A DNA stretch of 64,000 bases, taken from Anaerohalosphaeraceae bacterium (GTDB lineage: Bacteria > Planctomycetota > Phycisphaerae > Sedimentisphaerales > Anaerohalosphaeraceae). The DNA lies in contig DAOSUR010000002.1 of NCBI GenBank assembly GCA_035378985.1, forward strand, positions 62,001-126,000, read 5' to 3'. The position numbers were made by a program, and so were the translations under genes. Under the pieces are notes generated by a model that made no database searches, was not told the origin of the DNA, and saw only the letters and a program-made list of their open reading frames with translations. This document shows positions 19,437 to 28,128 of the stretch, in pieces; positions within the stretch are counted from its first letter, which is position 1, and the number at the start of each line of letters is the position of its first letter.

Positions 19437-20801
19437 ATGAGTCATTCCATCAATAGAAGAGAGTTTGTGAAAGCAACTGCCGCTATTGGAGCGGGGCTTT
19501 TTGTTTCCGGCAAGGCGCTCGGAGCGGACGGCAAAAAAGATGTTCTTAATGTGGCCTTTATCGGAGCCGGAGCGCAGGGCCAGGCCCTTCTGGATGCGGC
19601 GATTAAACTGGGACCGGAGGCAAACATCCGCATTCTGGCGATTTGCGACATCTGGGAGCAGGTCAATCTTCGGCGGGTTTCGCGGCGTGTGCAGGCCTAC
19701 AAGGCCGCTTATGGTCACGAGGGCAGACCGTATGTAGATTATAAGGAAATGCTCGACAAAGAGACGGATTTGGACGCCGTTTTTATCGCCACACCCGATT
19801 TCTGGCATGCTGAACAAACGGTTGCCTGTCTGGAAAGAGGGCTTCACGTCTATTGTGAAAAGGAAATGAGCAATACGCTTGAAGGGGCCCGACGGATGCT
19901 CGAGGCCGCCCGCCGAACCGGCAAACTGCTGCAAATCGGGCATCAGCGTCGAAGCAACCCGCGCTATCGGTACTGCTATGAGAAATATATTCAGGAAGCC
20001 AAACTTCTCGGGCAGATAACCACCGTTAACGGCCAGTGGAATCGAAGCAAGGCCTCCTGCGAGGACCTGGACTGGCCGGCCGGCTCGGAAATCCCGGAGT
20101 CCGTGCTGAATCAGTATGGGTTTAAGAATATGCACCAGTTCCGCAACTGGCGATGGTTCAAGGGGCTCGGCGGCGGGCCGATTGTGGACCTTGGGTCTCA
20201 TCAGATTGATATTTATAACTGGTTCCTGGGTACAGCTCCCCGCAGTGTGATGGCCAGCGGCGGCATAGATTACTGGAAAAACCATGAATGGTATGACAAT
20301 GTAATGGCCGTCTATGAATATCAAACGCCGGACGGGCCGGTGCGGGCCTTCTACCAGACGCTCACGACCAACAGCGCCAACGGCTACTTTGAATCGTTTA
20401 TGGGCCTTAAAGGTACGCTTGTTATTTCCGAATCGGCCAACCGCGGCAGTGTCTATCGGGAAAGCTGGGTGCCGGAAGAAGAATGGGACCCCTGGGTTGC
20501 CAAGGGCTATCTGAAAAAGGCCGAAGGCAAACCCGTTGTGGATAATGCTCAAAAAGAAGAGGCGGTTCTGGATGTTCGGGAAGGGACCTTTGCGCCGGCG
20601 GAATATAAACTGCCGGTTTCGATGAATGTGCCGTACCATCAGCCGCATATCCGCAATTTTCTGGAGGCCATTCGCGGCAACGAAAAACTCACTTGCCCGG
20701 CGGAAGTCGGCTACGAGACGGCCGTGACGGTGCTGAAAGTAAATGAGGCTGTTGAAAAGGGCTGCCGTTTGGAGTTTAAACCCGAGGAGTTTTCTGTATA
20801 A
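19437..20801 (+). CDS. Tat-exported Gfo/Idh/MocA oxidoreductase (variant EKE motif)
   Basis: A 454-residue exported dehydrogenase. The Tat-like motif NRREFVK (about 6-12) precedes a hydrophobic stretch; the Rossmann motif is AFIGAGAQGQALL near 41-53. The catalytic loop reads CEKEMS, so the lysine is kept but the proline is changed to glutamate. It also has the family-typical GGGPIVDLGSHQIDIYNW segment. ATG 19437 lies 12 nt after GGGAGG; a TTG at 19425 would touch the ribosome site. It directly precedes the multiheme cytochrome gene, the closest gene pairing in this operon between a dehydrogenase and a possible electron acceptor. Confidence 0.87.
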   Translation: MSHSINRREFVKATAAIGAGLFVSGKALGADGKKDVLNVAFIGAGAQGQALLDAAIKLGPEANIRILAICDIWEQVNLRRVSRRVQAYKAAYGHEGRPYVDYKEMLDKETDLDAVFIATPDFWHAEQTVACLERGLHVYCEKEMSNTLEGARRMLEAARRTGKLLQIGHQRRSNPRYRYCYEKYIQEAKLLGQITTVNGQWNRSKASCEDLDWPAGSEIPESVLNQYGFKNMHQFRNWRWFKGLGGGPIVDLGSHQIDIYNWFLGTAPRSVMASGGIDYWKNHEWYDNVMAVYEYQTPDGPVRAFYQTLTTNSANGYFESFMGLKGTLVISESANRGSVYRESWVPEEEWDPWVAKGYLKKAEGKPVVDNAQKEEAVLDVREGTFAPAEYKLPVSMNVPYHQPHIRNFLEAIRGNEKLTCPAEVGYETAVTVLKVNEAVEKGCRLEFKPEEFSV

Positions 20802-20820
20802 TCGACCGCCGACTGTATTT

Positions 20821-22656
20821 ATGAACAGCGACAAGCAGATCATTCTTATCGTGCTGGCCGCGGCGGCTGTCGGAACGGCATTCGCCGCAGAACAGGGCGG
20901 ACGGCTCGGGGACGGCAACGACGCCAACCGAAGCCCTTACGTCCACTGGATTGACTTGCTGGACGAAAAGGGGGTCAAGATACGTCCTCAGGACAATCCC
21001 GCCCGTCCTTTTTCGACTCGGATGACCTGCGGCCAGTGTCATGACTATGAAACCATAGCTTCCGGCCGGCATTTTCCCGGACCGCAGCCCCAAGACGCAC
21101 CGGGCCGTCCCGGTCAGCCCTGGGTTCTGCGGGATGTCCGCACCCGCACTCAGGTTCCCATTTCCCCGCGCGGCTGGAAGGGGGCCTTTCCTCCGGAGCA
21201 GGTTGGGCTGAGCGGGTGGGATTATCTGAATGAGTTCGGCACCCATCTGCCCGGCGGCGGATACGGCGAGCTTCCGGCGGACCCCCAAAATCCTCGACTG
21301 GTTACCCGCCAGGAAATCAGCGGAAAATATGAAATCAACTGTCTGGCCTGCCACAACCGGGACAATCGGCAGGATTTGAATACGGCGGCCCTGCAGGCGG
21401 CTCGCCAGAATTACCGCTGGATTGCCGCCGCCTCCAGCGGGCTGGCTGTCGTCAACGGAACCGCCTCCGCGCTGTCTGATTTCTTTGACCCGGAGTATGA
21501 CGAGGGAATCACGACTCATTACCAGGAAGGAATCTTTAACAAAGAAGGACAGGTCTTTTTCGATATCAGCCGAAACTGTCCGCCTGAACGGTGTTATTTC
21601 TGTCATTCCAATCAGAATCTCAAACTCGGAGAATCTGATATCTGGAGGGAGGATGAGGATGTTCATCTCAAATCCGGGCTGAGCTGTACGGACTGTCACC
21701 GGAACGGACGGGATCACAAAATTAACCGCGGGTACGAAATGAGTGACCCCCGTTTGGCTTCGCTCACCTGTGAGGGCTGTCATCTGGGCACATCAGCCGT
21801 CGAGCCGGATGCAGGCCGGCTGGGGGCTCCCAAACCGCTTCATCGCGGGATTCCCACCATTCATTTTGAAAAACTCGCCTGTACGGCCTGTCATACGAGT
21901 CTTTGGCCTGGGCAGGAGATTGCTCAGTGGCGGACAGCCCGTATGCATAAAATCGGGCTGCACGGCAAGCATTCGATGGACCTGCGGCTGCCGAAAGTGT
22001 ACGGCCCTGTCTTTCTGAAAGGGCACGACGGCAAAATTGGTCCGCACCGGCTGTTTTGGCCTGCCTATTGGGGATTGCTCGAAGGAGAAAGTGTCTTGCC
22101 TCTGCCGCCAGCTGAGGTGCTCAAAGCGGCTGGTTCGATTCTTGCCGCCGATGCTGAGAGGGTCAATGACTGGCGAGTCCTCACAGAGGAACAAATTGCC
22201 GAGGTGCTTCGTCGGCTGGCGCCGTCCGATTCAGCGAAACAGCCGGTCTATATCTGCGGCGGACGGCTGTATCGCCTCGACGCCGATGCGCTGGTCAGTA
22301 CCGATCATCCGGCCGCAGAACCCTATGCCTGGCCGATTGCTCACGATGTCCGGCCCGCCAAGCAGGCCCTCGGTGCACTGGGCTGTGCAGACTGCCACAC
22401 GACGGATTCACCGTTCTTTTTTACCCCTGTGCCGGCGGATTCCCCTATAGCCGGAATGGAGCGGTTTGTTCCAATGGTCCAACTGCAGGGATTGAGCCGC
22501 CTGTATGTCTGGGCGTTTAATTTCTCTTTTGTCTTTCGTCCCTGGATGAAAGCGATTTGTCTGGGTGCCTGCGGATTGGTCGGTTTGGTGCTTCTGGCTT
22601 ATGCCATTAAGACGGCGGCTGTCTTGTCGGAAAAGGCCGTGGAGGAGCCAAAATGA
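20821..22656 (+). CDS. Seven-heme membrane-anchored cytochrome c
   Basis: A 611-residue periplasmic multiheme cytochrome with a signal peptide (1-23), seven CXXCH motifs at about residues 70, 174, 258, 289, 317, 354 and 522, and one C-terminal transmembrane helix (about 577-598) with a short cytoplasmic tail. ATG 20821 was chosen because it gives a clean signal peptide; no clear Shine-Dalgarno precedes it, so translation may depend on the upstream gene. The stop overlaps the next start (ATGA at 22653-22656). I do not recognise a named family. The arrangement (multiheme c plus cytochrome b-like partner) is typical of quinone-linked electron transfer modules. Its location among exported sugar dehydrogenases suggests that it drains their electrons, but this is inference. 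Confidence 0.85.
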   Translation: MNSDKQIILIVLAAAAVGTAFAAEQGGRLGDGNDANRSPYVHWIDLLDEKGVKIRPQDNPARPFSTRMTCGQCHDYETIASGRHFPGPQPQDAPGRPGQPWVLRDVRTRTQVPISPRGWKGAFPPEQVGLSGWDYLNEFGTHLPGGGYGELPADPQNPRLVTRQEISGKYEINCLACHNRDNRQDLNTAALQAARQNYRWIAAASSGLAVVNGTASALSDFFDPEYDEGITTHYQEGIFNKEGQVFFDISRNCPPERCYFCHSNQNLKLGESDIWREDEDVHLKSGLSCTDCHRNGRDHKINRGYEMSDPRLASLTCEGCHLGTSAVEPDAGRLGAPKPLHRGIPTIHFEKLACTACHTSLWPGQEIAQWRTARMHKIGLHGKHSMDLRLPKVYGPVFLKGHDGKIGPHRLFWPAYWGLLEGESVLPLPPAEVLKAAGSILAADAERVNDWRVLTEEQIAEVLRRLAPSDSAKQPVYICGGRLYRLDADALVSTDHPAAEPYAWPIAHDVRPAKQALGALGCADCHTTDSPFFFTPVPADSPIAGMERFVPMVQLQGLSRLYVWAFNFSFVFRPWMKAICLGACGLVGLVLLAYAIKTAAVLSEKAVEEPK

Positions 22657-23258
22657 TATTCCGCTGGATTTCACTGCTGGTTTTTGCCGTTCTTCTCGGA
22701 GGCATCGGGCTTCATATCCTCTTGCATCTGTTCACCCGCTCCAGACGCTGGACGTTTCGAGAACTTATTCGTGCAAAAATTCACGTCTGCACGCTGCTTC
22801 TGCTGGAGCAGAAGCTTTCTCCGTGGGGACGTTTTCGAAAATTGGTTCTGCTGCTGGCTCTGCTGTCTTTTGCCGTTTTGTTTTTGACGGGATTCGGTCC
22901 GCTGTTTTTCGGCTGCCGTCTGGCCGGCTGGCTGCTGATGATTCATGCGACATTTGCACCGATTTTGGCGGTCTGTCTGGCAGTTCTGGCGTTCGGCTGG
23001 GCGGGTGCAATGGTTTTTGAAGGCAGGTCGGATGCCGTTCTGAAATGCTGTTTTTGGGCTTTGCTGGTTTTATCTCTGCCGCTGGCGCTGAGTATGGTCT
23101 TCAGCATGTTCCCCTGGTTCGGGACCGACGGTCAGGCAATGCTGCTGGAAATCCACCGCTGGTGTGCTTTGGCGTTCGGTTCCTCTGCTTTTCTTTTCCT
23201 TTACCTGCTTATCCGCCGTCAAATCGGCATGGAACATCAAAATAATCCTGTGGAATAA
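22653..23258 (+). CDS. Cytochrome b-like membrane protein, partner of the heptaheme cytochrome
   Basis: A 201-residue hydrophobic protein with about five transmembrane segments (roughly 5-27, 64-84, 90-120, 132-152, 168-188). Histidines placed in or at the ends of helices (H21, H25, H98, H168) could ligate b-type heme, and the FLTGFGP turn near 77-83 resembles di-heme cytochrome b proteins. It is translationally coupled to the cytochrome c gene through a 4-nt ATGA overlap. The likely job is to exchange electrons between the quinone pool and the periplasmic heme chain. The heme-binding assignment is inferred from topology and histidine placement, not from a recognised family signature. Confidence 0.65.
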   Translation: MIFRWISLLVFAVLLGGIGLHILLHLFTRSRRWTFRELIRAKIHVCTLLLLEQKLSPWGRFRKLVLLLALLSFAVLFLTGFGPLFFGCRLAGWLLMIHATFAPILAVCLAVLAFGWAGAMVFEGRSDAVLKCCFWALLVLSLPLALSMVFSMFPWFGTDGQAMLLEIHRWCALAFGSSAFLFLYLLIRRQIGMEHQNNPVE

Positions 23259-23269
23259 GGAGGTTCGTT

Positions 23270-24457
23270 ATGGTCCAGGCGGTTGCATTATGCTGTGTAT
23301 TCGGATTAGGAATGTGCTTTTCGCTGCTGGGGTCGATCAGCGTCAAACTGATGCCGCGAGTCCAGATGGATGCAGGCAAATTCGGAACCCTGATTTCCGG
23401 ATTCATGTTTGCCTGTCTGGTGGCTTCGCTGGTGGTCGGCGTAATAACGGATGCTATCGGCTATCAGTGGATTGCGGTGCTTGGGTTTGTTCTGACGGCG
23501 GCGTGCATTTTTATTCTGGCCTTTGGGAAAACCTATACCGCCGTTCTCTGGCCGTGTCTGCTGCTGGGATTTGGGGCGATGGCCCTGAATACAGCAGGAA
23601 ATGTGATGGCGCCGCAGGTGCTTTTTGACGGCAAGGACCCTGCCGCGGCCAGCAATCTGGCCAACGTCTTTTTCGGTCTGGGGCTTTTCCTGACGCCGCT
23701 GATTGTCAGTTTCCTGTTTCGAACCGCCGGATACGAAAAGGCTGTGTCTGTGCTGGGGGTGATTGTTCTGCTTCCGGTGCTGATTGCACTGGCGGCCAAG
23801 GGATATCCGGCCAGCAGTGCCAAACTGGATATAGCGGCGGCGGTAAAACTGCTCGGCCAGCCGGCGGTTTTGACGGCCGCTTTTGTTCTGTTTTGCTATA
23901 TTGCGCTGGAGTCCTCTTTCTGCAACTGGCTTCCTACCTTCGGCAAAGAGGTTATCCAAAAGGAAAACGCCTCGATCGAAGCCGCGGCCGCTGATGCGTT
24001 CGGCCAGCAGCTCCTGTCCATTTTTGCGATTGCGATGATGGCCGGCCGTTTGGCAACAGGGCTGCTGCCCGCTCGAATCGATTTTGATTTGACGGCCAAC
24101 GGCGGATGGGTTATTGCCGCCGCCGCCCTTGTCGCGGCAATCGCCATTTTTCTGATGATGCAGTGTGTCCAATCGCTCCATGCGCGGCTTCTGGCGGCCC
24201 TGGCCGGACTGGCGTTTGCTCCGTGTTTTCCGACGACCGTCGGTGTGAGCTTCTCAAAGTTTTCGCCGGACATTCACGGCAGTCTGTTCGGCATCATCTT
24301 TGCGGTGGGGCTGGCCGGTGCCGTGATTGTTCCCAAAGCGATGGGCAATGTGGCCAAAGGCGCCTCCATTCAGAAAAGTCTGAAACTGCTGCTGCCTGTC
24401 TGCATCGTCTTGATTATCCTGGCTCTGGTTCTTTCCAAGGTCAAGGGCAGCCTGTAA
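23270..24457 (+). CDS. MFS transporter, probable sugar permease
   Basis: A 395-residue major facilitator superfamily protein with about 12 hydrophobic helices and a central loop. It has the FucP/sugar-type feel: a glycine-rich first helix, ALNTAGNVMAPQ in helix 4 region, NVFFGLGLFLTPL, and FAPCFPTTVG near the end. ATG 23270 follows AAGGAGG. It sits between the cytochrome module and another exported dehydrogenase, so it is the best candidate to import the product of extracytoplasmic glycoside cleavage. Substrate unknown. Confidence 0.82.
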   Translation: MVQAVALCCVFGLGMCFSLLGSISVKLMPRVQMDAGKFGTLISGFMFACLVASLVVGVITDAIGYQWIAVLGFVLTAACIFILAFGKTYTAVLWPCLLLGFGAMALNTAGNVMAPQVLFDGKDPAAASNLANVFFGLGLFLTPLIVSFLFRTAGYEKAVSVLGVIVLLPVLIALAAKGYPASSAKLDIAAAVKLLGQPAVLTAAFVLFCYIALESSFCNWLPTFGKEVIQKENASIEAAAADAFGQQLLSIFAIAMMAGRLATGLLPARIDFDLTANGGWVIAAAALVAAIAIFLMMQCVQSLHARLLAALAGLAFAPCFPTTVGVSFSKFSPDIHGSLFGIIFAVGLAGAVIVPKAMGNVAKGASIQKSLKLLLPVCIVLIILALVLSKVKGSL

Positions 24458-24466
24458 GCATTTTCG

Positions 24467-25753
24467 ATGGTGAACGTATCGAACCAGTCGAATTCATTCA
24501 GCCGGCGTTCCTTCCTGAAGGGCGCAGGGGTCTCTGCGCTGGGGTTCCCCTGGATTGCAACTACGCCTCTTTTCGGCAGGACGGCGCCGTCCAACCGCAT
24601 CACGCTGGGCTTTATCGGAGTCGGCGGGATGGGGATGGGCAATCTGCGGGGATTTCTGAATCAGCCGGGCGTACAGGCTGCCGCCGTCTGTGATGCAGAC
24701 CGCCGTCATCTGCAGGAGGGCCTTGCGGAAGCCGGGCTGGATATTTCCTGCGGCACAACGGATTTTCGTGAACTGCTGGCCCGGGAGGACATCGATGCCG
24801 TCGTTATTTCCACCCCCGACCACTGGCATGTGCCGATGGCGCTGGCGGCCGTGCGAGCGGGCAAAGATGTCTATTGTGAAAAACCGCTGACCCTGACGAT
24901 TGCCGAAGGGCGGATTCTTTCCGATGCGGTTCAGCGGTACGGTCGGGTTTTTCAAACAGGTTCTCACCAGCGGTCAGATGTTTATTTTCATCGGGCCTGC
25001 CAGCTCGTACGAAACGGACGGATTGGAGATTTGAAAAAAATTTATGTCGAGATTCCTCCAAATAATCGCACCTGTCCGCCGCAGTGGTCGCCGGAGCCTG
25101 TTCCGCCGGAGCTGGATTATGACCTCTGGCTTGGGCCGGCCCCGTGGGCACCTTATACCACGCAGCGGTGCCACTACACCTTCCGCTTTATTTCTGATTA
25201 TTCCGGCGGACAGCTGACCAATTGGGGGTCTCATCAGATTGACATTGCCCAGTGGGGACACGGGACGGACTATACCGGGCCGGTTTGGGTGGAAGGGACG
25301 GGAGAGTTCCCCAAAGAAGGGCTGTTCGACACAGCGCTGTTTTATGATTTGGTTTTTACTTATGCGGATGGTGTTCAGCTGTTCTGCCGAACAGGCAACG
25401 GGACCGGAAGCGTTCTGTTCGAAGGAACCCGAGGGAAGATTTTTGTCAGCCGCGAGCGGCTTTCTTCAGAGCCGGAACATCTTGTAAAATCTGCTGTTGG
25501 CAAAGAGCCGATTCAGCTGTATTATAGCCGTGATCACCGCCGCAATTTTCTGGAGTGCATTCGGAGTCGGAAAACAACGGCGGCGCCGGCTGAAATCGGG
25601 CATCGGACGGCCTCGATATGTCATATGGGGAATATTGCCGTCCGATTAGGCCGGCCTCTGCGATGGGACCCGGTAAAAGAAGAATTTGTTGGCGATGAAC
25701 AGGCCAACCGCCTGCGGTTTCGGCCGATGCGTTCGCCGTGGAATCTGGTATAA
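24467..25753 (+). CDS. Tat-exported Gfo/Idh/MocA oxidoreductase (paralog C)
   Basis: A 428-residue exported dehydrogenase with Tat motif SRRSFLKG (about 10-17), Rossmann motif FIGVGGMGMGN near 47-57 and catalytic CEKPLTLT near 138. It shares VRNGRIG and the C-terminal SPWNL(V) with the genes at 11852 and 13179, about 10 kb upstream, so it is a dispersed copy of that tandem pair. No clear Shine-Dalgarno is visible before ATG 24467; the previous stop is 9 nt upstream, so coupling is possible. Same presumed periplasmic sugar-oxidising role. Confidence 0.87.
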   Translation: MVNVSNQSNSFSRRSFLKGAGVSALGFPWIATTPLFGRTAPSNRITLGFIGVGGMGMGNLRGFLNQPGVQAAAVCDADRRHLQEGLAEAGLDISCGTTDFRELLAREDIDAVVISTPDHWHVPMALAAVRAGKDVYCEKPLTLTIAEGRILSDAVQRYGRVFQTGSHQRSDVYFHRACQLVRNGRIGDLKKIYVEIPPNNRTCPPQWSPEPVPPELDYDLWLGPAPWAPYTTQRCHYTFRFISDYSGGQLTNWGSHQIDIAQWGHGTDYTGPVWVEGTGEFPKEGLFDTALFYDLVFTYADGVQLFCRTGNGTGSVLFEGTRGKIFVSRERLSSEPEHLVKSAVGKEPIQLYYSRDHRRNFLECIRSRKTTAAPAEIGHRTASICHMGNIAVRLGRPLRWDPVKEEFVGDEQANRLRFRPMRSPWNLV

Positions 25754-25771
25754 AAGGTCAGGAGAATAAAA

Positions 25772-26551
25772 ATGAAAAACCTTCTTATTCTTGTCGGGTG
25801 TTTAACGGCTGTGTTTTCCCTTGCGGGTTGTCAGAAAAAGGAATCCCCCGCTCCTCCAACACCGGCTCCGTCTCAGCCGTCTGCGAATGTGGCCTTATCT
25901 GAAAAACCGGCAGAATCGAAACCGGCTGTTTCGGCTTCAAAGGAGGCCGAAAAACTTGTGCCGATTCCCTTAACACTCCCTAAACCGCAATTTGTCGGTA
26001 CGCCGGAGAATATTACGGGTGTGAAAAATCTCGAAAAACCGCTGGGGGCTCCACGTCCGCCGTTTTTGGCGCCGGAGGGCACAATTCTGATTTCCCGCGG
26101 CAAACCCGTCACCGGTTCTGAATCCGAGCCGATACTCGGTTCTTATGCGATGATTACGGACGGCGACAAGGAGGCCAATGACGGCAGTCTGGTCGAGTTG
26201 GGCCCATTCACCCAGTGGGTTCAGGTGGATTTGGAACAGGAATACGAACTCTACGCCATCGTTTTCTGGCAGTATCATAAGACCGAACGAGTCTATTATG
26301 ATGTGATTGTCCAGGTCAGCAGCGACCCGGATTTCATTACGGGTGTGGTAACCCTGTTTAACAATGATGATGACAATTCCAGCGGTTTGGGCGTCGGGAA
26401 GGATAAGAACTTTGTCGGTACAGCGGAAGGCAAACTGATTGATGCCAAGGGCACCCGTGCCCGCTATGTACGGATTTACAGCAGCGGCAACAATCAGAAC
26501 GATATGAATCATTTCATCGAGATAGAGGTCTTCGGCAGAAGTCCGCGATGA
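25772..26551 (+). CDS. Lipoprotein with discoidin (F5/8 type C)-like carbohydrate-binding domain
   Basis: A 259-residue lipoprotein. The signal ends in lipobox LAGC with Cys20, followed by a Pro/Ala/Ser-rich linker to about residue 55. The C-terminal part (about 115-259) looks like a discoidin domain: ITDGDKEAN, WVQVDLEQEYELYAIVFWQYH, VQVSSDPDF, ARYVRIYSSG and IEIEVFG mark the usual strands. It is most likely an envelope-anchored glycan-binding protein serving the locus. AGGAG precedes ATG 25772. Its stop overlaps the following start (ATGA at 26548-26551). Confidence 0.8.
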   Translation: MKNLLILVGCLTAVFSLAGCQKKESPAPPTPAPSQPSANVALSEKPAESKPAVSASKEAEKLVPIPLTLPKPQFVGTPENITGVKNLEKPLGAPRPPFLAPEGTILISRGKPVTGSESEPILGSYAMITDGDKEANDGSLVELGPFTQWVQVDLEQEYELYAIVFWQYHKTERVYYDVIVQVSSDPDFITGVVTLFNNDDDNSSGLGVGKDKNFVGTAEGKLIDAKGTRARYVRIYSSGNNQNDMNHFIEIEVFGRSPR

Positions 26552-28128
26552 AGCGTTCTTTTTACCTCGGCTGTGCGCTTTTGGCGGCCGCCGCTGCGGT
26601 CCGTTTTCCGTTTTTATCCATCCGCCCGATGCACACGGATGAGGCAGTTCACGCCGTCAAACTCGGGCATCTTCTGGAAACCGGGCTGTATAAATACGAA
26701 CCGCTCGAGTATCACGGGCCGACGCTGTATTATTTCACGTGGCTGGGGGCACGACTGGCGGGCATCCGTTCACTGGAAGGATTGTCGGAAAATCTTTTGA
26801 GGGGCATTACCGCTCTGGCCGGATTAGGGGTGGTCCTGACACCCTGGCTGACGGCTCCATACATCGGAAAGAGGGCGGCCTTCTTTGCTTCTGTTCTGTT
26901 GGCATTCTCGCCTGCTTTTGTCTATTACAGCGGGTATTTCATTCACGAAATCTGGCTGGTTTTGTTTCTAGGCTTTTTTTTAGGGGGACTTTGCCGTTAT
27001 TGGGAAAAGCCCCGTCTCGGCTGGGCGGTCTGGACGGGGCTGTCGGCGGGCCTGATGTTTGCTACAAAAGAAACAGCTGTTCTTTCTTTTGTGTCGGCGG
27101 CACTGGCTTTTCTTTTTCTTTGGGGACGGTCATTGGGGCATGAACGGTCTATTCGTCTCCTTGATGCCGCGGTTGGTTCGGGGGTGTTCCTGCTTGTGTG
27201 GCTTCTGTTTTTTTCCGGCTTTGGGACTCATTGGCAGGGGCTTTTCGATTCGCTGCGGAGTCTTTGGTTATATCCTTCTCATGCTGCCGTTAAGACGGCC
27301 CATTTTCATCCATGGTGGTATTATCTGGACTTGCTGACATGGACGGAGTTTTTTGAGCCGGTTGTTTGGAACGAAGACGGCATTGTTGCTCTGGCCCTTC
27401 TGGGAAGTCTGATTGTCTTGAGAAACCAGCGAAAGAGTTCGGTTTTTTCAGGGGCTTCTTTTCTGGTTCTTTTTACGCTGATTTTAACGATTTGCTATTC
27501 GGTGATTCCCTATAAAACGCCCTGGAATGTCTTGCCGTTGCTGTATGGGATGGTTCTGCCGGCCGGCTTGGCGGCCGATCGTTTTCTCCGTTGGGCACGC
27601 GGCCGCAAAGAACACCTGATTGGGTTAACACTTCTGCTGCTTTTCGGCCTTGTTAGTCCGCTGGCTCAAAGTCTCCTTTTGATGACCAGATATACGACAA
27701 GCCCTTCGAATCCTTATGTTTACGGACATACAAGCTCCGACATTTTTTCTATGTTTCAAAAGGTGCAGCAGATTGCGAAAGATTCCGGACAAGGGCGGCG
27801 GCTTTATATTCAGGTTTTTGCAGAAAACGATGATTACTGGCCGTGGCCGTGGTATCTTCGCTCGTTTCCTTCCGTTGGTTATTTCAGCGAGGTGGACCCC
27901 TCGATATCGGCCGCTGCCCTGATTTTGGCCGATGCTCGGCTGGAACCGGAGATTTTGAAGTATTTGTATGAAACCCCTCCGCCCGGTCAGAGGCCTTTAT
28001 ATCTGCCGCTTTTTGATGCGCCGGTCTATTTACGGCCGTCTCTCGAATGGAGAGGGTACATCCGGAAAGATTTGCTGGATTTGATGCAGGCGGGCGAATC
28101 CGCCCCTGAAACGAAGAGGGCTCGATGA
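26548..28128 (+). CDS. Agl23/GT39-like polytopic membrane protein
   Basis: A 526-residue protein with about ten to eleven transmembrane helices and a first loop containing PMHTDEAVHAVKLG and YEYHGPTLYYF-like sequence, characteristic of the Agl23 (TIGR03663) group, which belongs to the dolichyl-phosphate-mannose protein mannosyltransferase-like (GT39/GT-C) fold. The DE pair in the first extracytoplasmic loop is the typical GT-C metal/catalytic site. The substrate is unknown; transfer of a lipid-linked sugar to a protein or lipid is the family expectation. It overlaps the lipoprotein gene before it and apbE after it by 4 nt each, so the three are translationally coupled. Confidence 0.75.
   Translation: MKRSFYLGCALLAAAAAVRFPFLSIRPMHTDEAVHAVKLGHLLETGLYKYEPLEYHGPTLYYFTWLGARLAGIRSLEGLSENLLRGITALAGLGVVLTPWLTAPYIGKRAAFFASVLLAFSPAFVYYSGYFIHEIWLVLFLGFFLGGLCRYWEKPRLGWAVWTGLSAGLMFATKETAVLSFVSAALAFLFLWGRSLGHERSIRLLDAAVGSGVFLLVWLLFFSGFGTHWQGLFDSLRSLWLYPSHAAVKTAHFHPWWYYLDLLTWTEFFEPVVWNEDGIVALALLGSLIVLRNQRKSSVFSGASFLVLFTLILTICYSVIPYKTPWNVLPLLYGMVLPAGLAADRFLRWARGRKEHLIGLTLLLLFGLVSPLAQSLLLMTRYTTSPSNPYVYGHTSSDIFSMFQKVQQIAKDSGQGRRLYIQVFAENDDYWPWPWYLRSFPSVGYFSEVDPSISAAALILADARLEPEILKYLYETPPPGQRPLYLPLFDAPVYLRPSLEWRGYIRKDLLDLMQAGESAPETKRAR

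Noticed and set aside
19359..20927. A 522-codon open frame on the minus strand across the oxidoreductase gene at 19437.
   Set aside because: It is antisense to a clear Gfo/Idh/MocA gene, has no ribosome site or recognisable domain, and reflects codon bias of the real gene.
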